A DNA stretch of 6,621 nucleotides from Candidatus Uhrbacteria bacterium RIFOXYA2_FULL_40_9 (lineage in GTDB: Bacteria; Patescibacteriota; Patescibacteriia; UBA9934; GWF2-40-263): contig MGEY01000041.1 in NCBI GenBank assembly GCA_001791615.1, positions 1-6,621 on the forward strand. Direction: 5' to 3'. The notes beneath the pieces were generated by a model. That model was not told the origin of the DNA and did not search any database. It was given only the letters and a program-made list of their open reading frames with translations. Shown in pieces: positions 5,357 through 6,621 of the stretch. Positions within the stretch are counted from its first letter, which is position 1. Each line of letters opens with the position of its first letter. A program made the position numbers and the translations under genes.

Positions 5357-6238
5357 TTGCAAAAAATACAAAAAGGACGAGCAAACTTGCCAAAGGAAAC
5401 AGAGCGCTATCTGTTTGATCCCCCTGCCCGAGAACGCGTGGCACAAGCTGTGATTGATGGACTTGCAGTAGCAAAAAATCCTCTTTTCACTAAAGAAGAA
5501 ATTAGCTCAGCTGGATATCGTGGACGATGGCTTAACAACTTGAAAAAAAGAGCAGAAAATCCCCTTGAACAACACCTACTCTGTGCTGGATTCCTGTTCG
5601 GAATTCTTTTACAACTGAACAGACAAAGAGACAAAAGTAAAAAAGCAAGAATGAATGAATATCGATCTTCGTGTATGGCACATGCTTTCCTGATTCAGGC
5701 CTTTTGGATTGCTGAAACAAATAGCATACAAACAATTCTTTTCCTTTTCCCCTCAGACGTGAAACCACTTGCAGAAATCTGGAAAAAATCTTGCATTGGT
5801 GCTTTGACAGCTTGTCGATGTGTCGCATTCACCCAATTGGCTGGCTGGGAGTGTTATCTCCCCAAACCCTATGAAGATTGGCAAATGAAGACAGATGTAA
5901 TGGCTATGTCGGAAAATCCTGAATGGCCATTTCTTGCGGTTCAAATTAAAACAGGAAAAATACATCAGAAAAGAAATTTCGATTTTCTTCTCCCTGGAGA
6001 ACCTATTCCGGAACAAATGAAAAAGGAAGCTAAATATTTCTACGGTGGAACAAAGATTCTTCAATCTTCCTTTTCAAATCGATTGTGGATTCCTATCATC
6101 ATGCTGGCACGCTTTCGTTCCCTAAATCATCCGATCCGTACGTTTTCAGAGATGGAACAAGACTATGCAAAGCAATTAAGAGAATCTGTTCTCTTTTACC
6201 AAATAACGGAACCACGACTTATCGCTTGTACAGGATAA
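5357..6238 (+). CDS. Uncharacterised protein with PD-(D/E)XK nuclease signature
   Basis: I do not recognise a named family for this 293-residue protein. Residues 1-160 look mostly helical and contain no motif I know. The second half has the order expected of a PD-(D/E)XK nuclease core: an alpha helix (about 145-162), GWE (163-165, Glu165), then KTDVMAM (178-184, Asp180), then a strand LAVQIKTGK (193-201) with the Q-x-K pair Gln196 and Lys198. The Q-I-K form in place of E-x-K is common in this superfamily. The C-terminal third (about 220-293) contains YFYGGTKIL and WIPIIMLARF and might be a target-binding or oligomerisation part. Known members include restriction, repair and defence nucleases, but the role here is inferred from motif order alone. 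Translation starts at TTG, with AAGAGGTG 4 nt upstream. It is divergent from the alpha/beta hydrolase. No methyltransferase or helicase partner is in view. A terminator follows. Confidence 0.8.
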   Translation: MQKIQKGRANLPKETERYLFDPPARERVAQAVIDGLAVAKNPLFTKEEISSAGYRGRWLNNLKKRAENPLEQHLLCAGFLFGILLQLNRQRDKSKKARMNEYRSSCMAHAFLIQAFWIAETNSIQTILFLFPSDVKPLAEIWKKSCIGALTACRCVAFTQLAGWECYLPKPYEDWQMKTDVMAMSENPEWPFLAVQIKTGKIHQKRNFDFLLPGEPIPEQMKKEAKYFYGGTKILQSSFSNRLWIPIIMLARFRSLNHPIRTFSEMEQDYAKQLRESVLFYQITEPRLIACTG

Positions 6239-6266
6239 GTGACATGATCTTTTGAACCAACCTTCT

Positions 6267-6297
6267 AGCACTGATAGACTTCAGTGCTTTTTCTTTT
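6267..6297 (+). terminator. Rho-independent terminator after the nuclease-like gene
   Basis: AGCACTGA (6267-6274) pairs perfectly with TCAGTGCT (6281-6288) around TAGACT, followed by TTTTCTTTT. It separates the protein gene from the tRNA gene. Confidence 0.92.
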
Positions 6298-6363
6298 CTA
6301 CAAGACCTTGATCGTTTTACAAAAAAATGATAGTCTCATCGCACAAAATACGGATAAAAATAT

Positions 6364-6448
6364 GCTGGGATGGCGGAATTGGTATACGCGCTAGTCTTAG
6401 GAACTAGTGCCTATTGGCTTGAGGGTTCGAGTCCCTCTCCCAGCACCA
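6364..6448 (+). tRNA. tRNA-Leu (anticodon UAG), CCA encoded
   Basis: This is an 85-nt class II tRNA. The acceptor arms GCTGGGA (6364-6370) and TCCCAGC (6438-6444) pair fully. They are followed by discriminator A and an encoded CCA (6446-6448). The anticodon stem CTAGT/ACTAG (6391-6395, 6403-6407) encloses the loop CTTAGGA, with anticodon TAG at 6398-6400, which reads CUA and, by wobble, other CUN leucine codons. The long variable arm GCC-TATT-GGC fits tRNA-Leu. The T arm GAGGG-TTCGAGT-CCCTC is canonical, and the D loop has GG. No promoter could be assigned with confidence in the AT-rich stretch 6298-6363. Confidence 0.97.
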
Positions 6449-6452
6449 ACAT

Positions 6453-6479
6453 AAAAACCTCAGTTCAACTGGGGTTTTT
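6453..6479. terminator. Terminator after tRNA-Leu (possibly bidirectional)
   Basis: AAAAACCTCAGT (6453-6464) and ACTGGGGTTTTT (6468-6479) form a 12-bp stem with one G-U pair and a TCA loop. It ends in T5 on the plus strand and in T5 on the minus strand as well, so it could also stop transcripts entering from the right edge. Confidence 0.88.
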
Positions 6480-6521
6480 ATAATGTATTTATAAGTAAAA
6501 ACCTCAACTAGATATTATTCA

Positions 6522-6569
6522 CATCACCTATCCCCAATCTGTCCAGGCTCTATGTCAAACAAGGTGATG
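6522..6569. repeat. 8-bp inverted repeat near the right edge
   Basis: CATCACCT (6522-6529) and AGGTGATG (6562-6569) are exact reverse complements, 32 nt apart. No T run follows on either strand. The pair brackets the end of the open minus-strand frame at the window edge. The function is unknown and chance is possible. Confidence 0.4.
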
Positions 6570-6621
6570 CTTCATGAACGATACAAGCTGAACAAAGGGA
6601 ATAAAAGCGAGCATCATCTTT
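6550..6621 (-). CDS. Possible C-terminus of a minus-strand protein gene (partial)
   Basis: From the right edge, a minus-strand frame is open for 23 codons up to a TAG at 6550-6552. It reads KDDARFYSLCSACIVHEA then SPCLT. The segment DDARFYSLCSAC resembles the last core strand and following C-x2-C of many Cas2 proteins (D-x-x-R-x-Y-x-L-C), but this is a memory-level likeness in a very short stretch. The usual final strand of Cas2 is missing unless the frame is broken here. Three cysteines and a histidine could also mark a zinc-binding tail. Both coding status and identity are uncertain. Confidence 0.25.
   Translation of the reverse strand, partial: KDDARFYSLCSACIVHEASPCLT

Noticed and set aside
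5243..5446. 68-residue N-terminal extension of the alpha/beta hydrolase
   Set aside because: The fold and HGF motif begin at 5242. The extension crosses the promoter and tandem repeat, and overlaps the start of the divergent nuclease-like gene.
5407..6064. Minus-strand open frames opposite the nuclease-like gene
   Set aside because: They are shadows of the plus-strand gene, with low-complexity Phe/Leu/Ser-rich translations and no start signals.
2244..6238. Alternative genetic code with UGA as glycine
   Set aside because: rlmH and the YerC-like gene end naturally at TGA at family-typical lengths, so UGA is a stop here.
6453..6506. AAAAACCTCA repeated at 6453-6462 and 6497-6506, as a possible attachment-site remnant or CRISPR repeat
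   Set aside because: The match is short, the first copy is part of the tRNA terminator, and no tRNA 3' end is duplicated. There is no regular array or integrase in the window.

Overview
The window is a bacterial chromosomal segment. An AT-rich, compact set of mostly monocistronic genes follows a large ribosomal RNA gene. All recognisable genes use ordinary stops (TGA ends rlmH and the YerC-like gene, TAG ends the GNAT gene, TAA ends the others), so a UGA-reading code such as code 25 is not in use. The expanded 23S rRNA, short AT-rich single genes, apparent leaderless starts and a YerC/TrpR-like regulator fit a Patescibacteria/CPR-type genome. That placement is inference, not shown by a marker.

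Layout. Positions 1 to about 1866 hold the 5' two-thirds of a 23S rRNA gene on the minus strand, cut by the left window edge. It carries two lineage-specific insertions, at about 1390-1533 and 966-1017. Upstream of it (about 1867-2243) there is no 16S rRNA and no spacer tRNA. Instead there is a strong minus-strand sigma70-type promoter (2123-2151) and a leader with a terminator-like hairpin (2011-2030). The 23S gene therefore appears to be transcribed apart from 16S. Divergently from it lies rlmH (2244-2711), whose product methylates 23S rRNA. Next come a YerC/TrpR-like HTH regulator with an operator-like palindrome in its promoter (2763-3077), an M14/AstE-AspA-type zinc deacylase (3150-3884), and a GNAT acetyltransferase (3965-4546). 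A convergent alpha/beta hydrolase on the minus strand (4643-5242) follows. Its promoter region, which contains a perfect 13-bp tandem duplication, faces a plus-strand gene (5357-6238) encoding a protein with a PD-(D/E)XK nuclease signature. A tRNA-Leu(UAG) gene with encoded CCA (6364-6448) and its terminator come next. The last 72 bases contain an open minus-strand frame that may be the C-terminus of a further gene.

How the genes relate. Terminators follow nearly every gene, so most genes look singly transcribed. The exception is rlmH, which has no terminator of its own and could read into the regulator. Translation signals fall into two classes. The GNAT and nuclease-like genes have an AGGTG-type Shine-Dalgarno sequence. 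rlmH, the regulator and the hydrolase have a -10-like hexamer 9-10 nt before ATG and no Shine-Dalgarno, which suggests leaderless mRNAs. No CRISPR array, insertion sequence or prophage is visible. The least explained items are the nuclease-like gene, the palindrome-controlled regulator, the separated 23S gene with its attenuator-like leader, and the cysteine-rich tail at the right edge.
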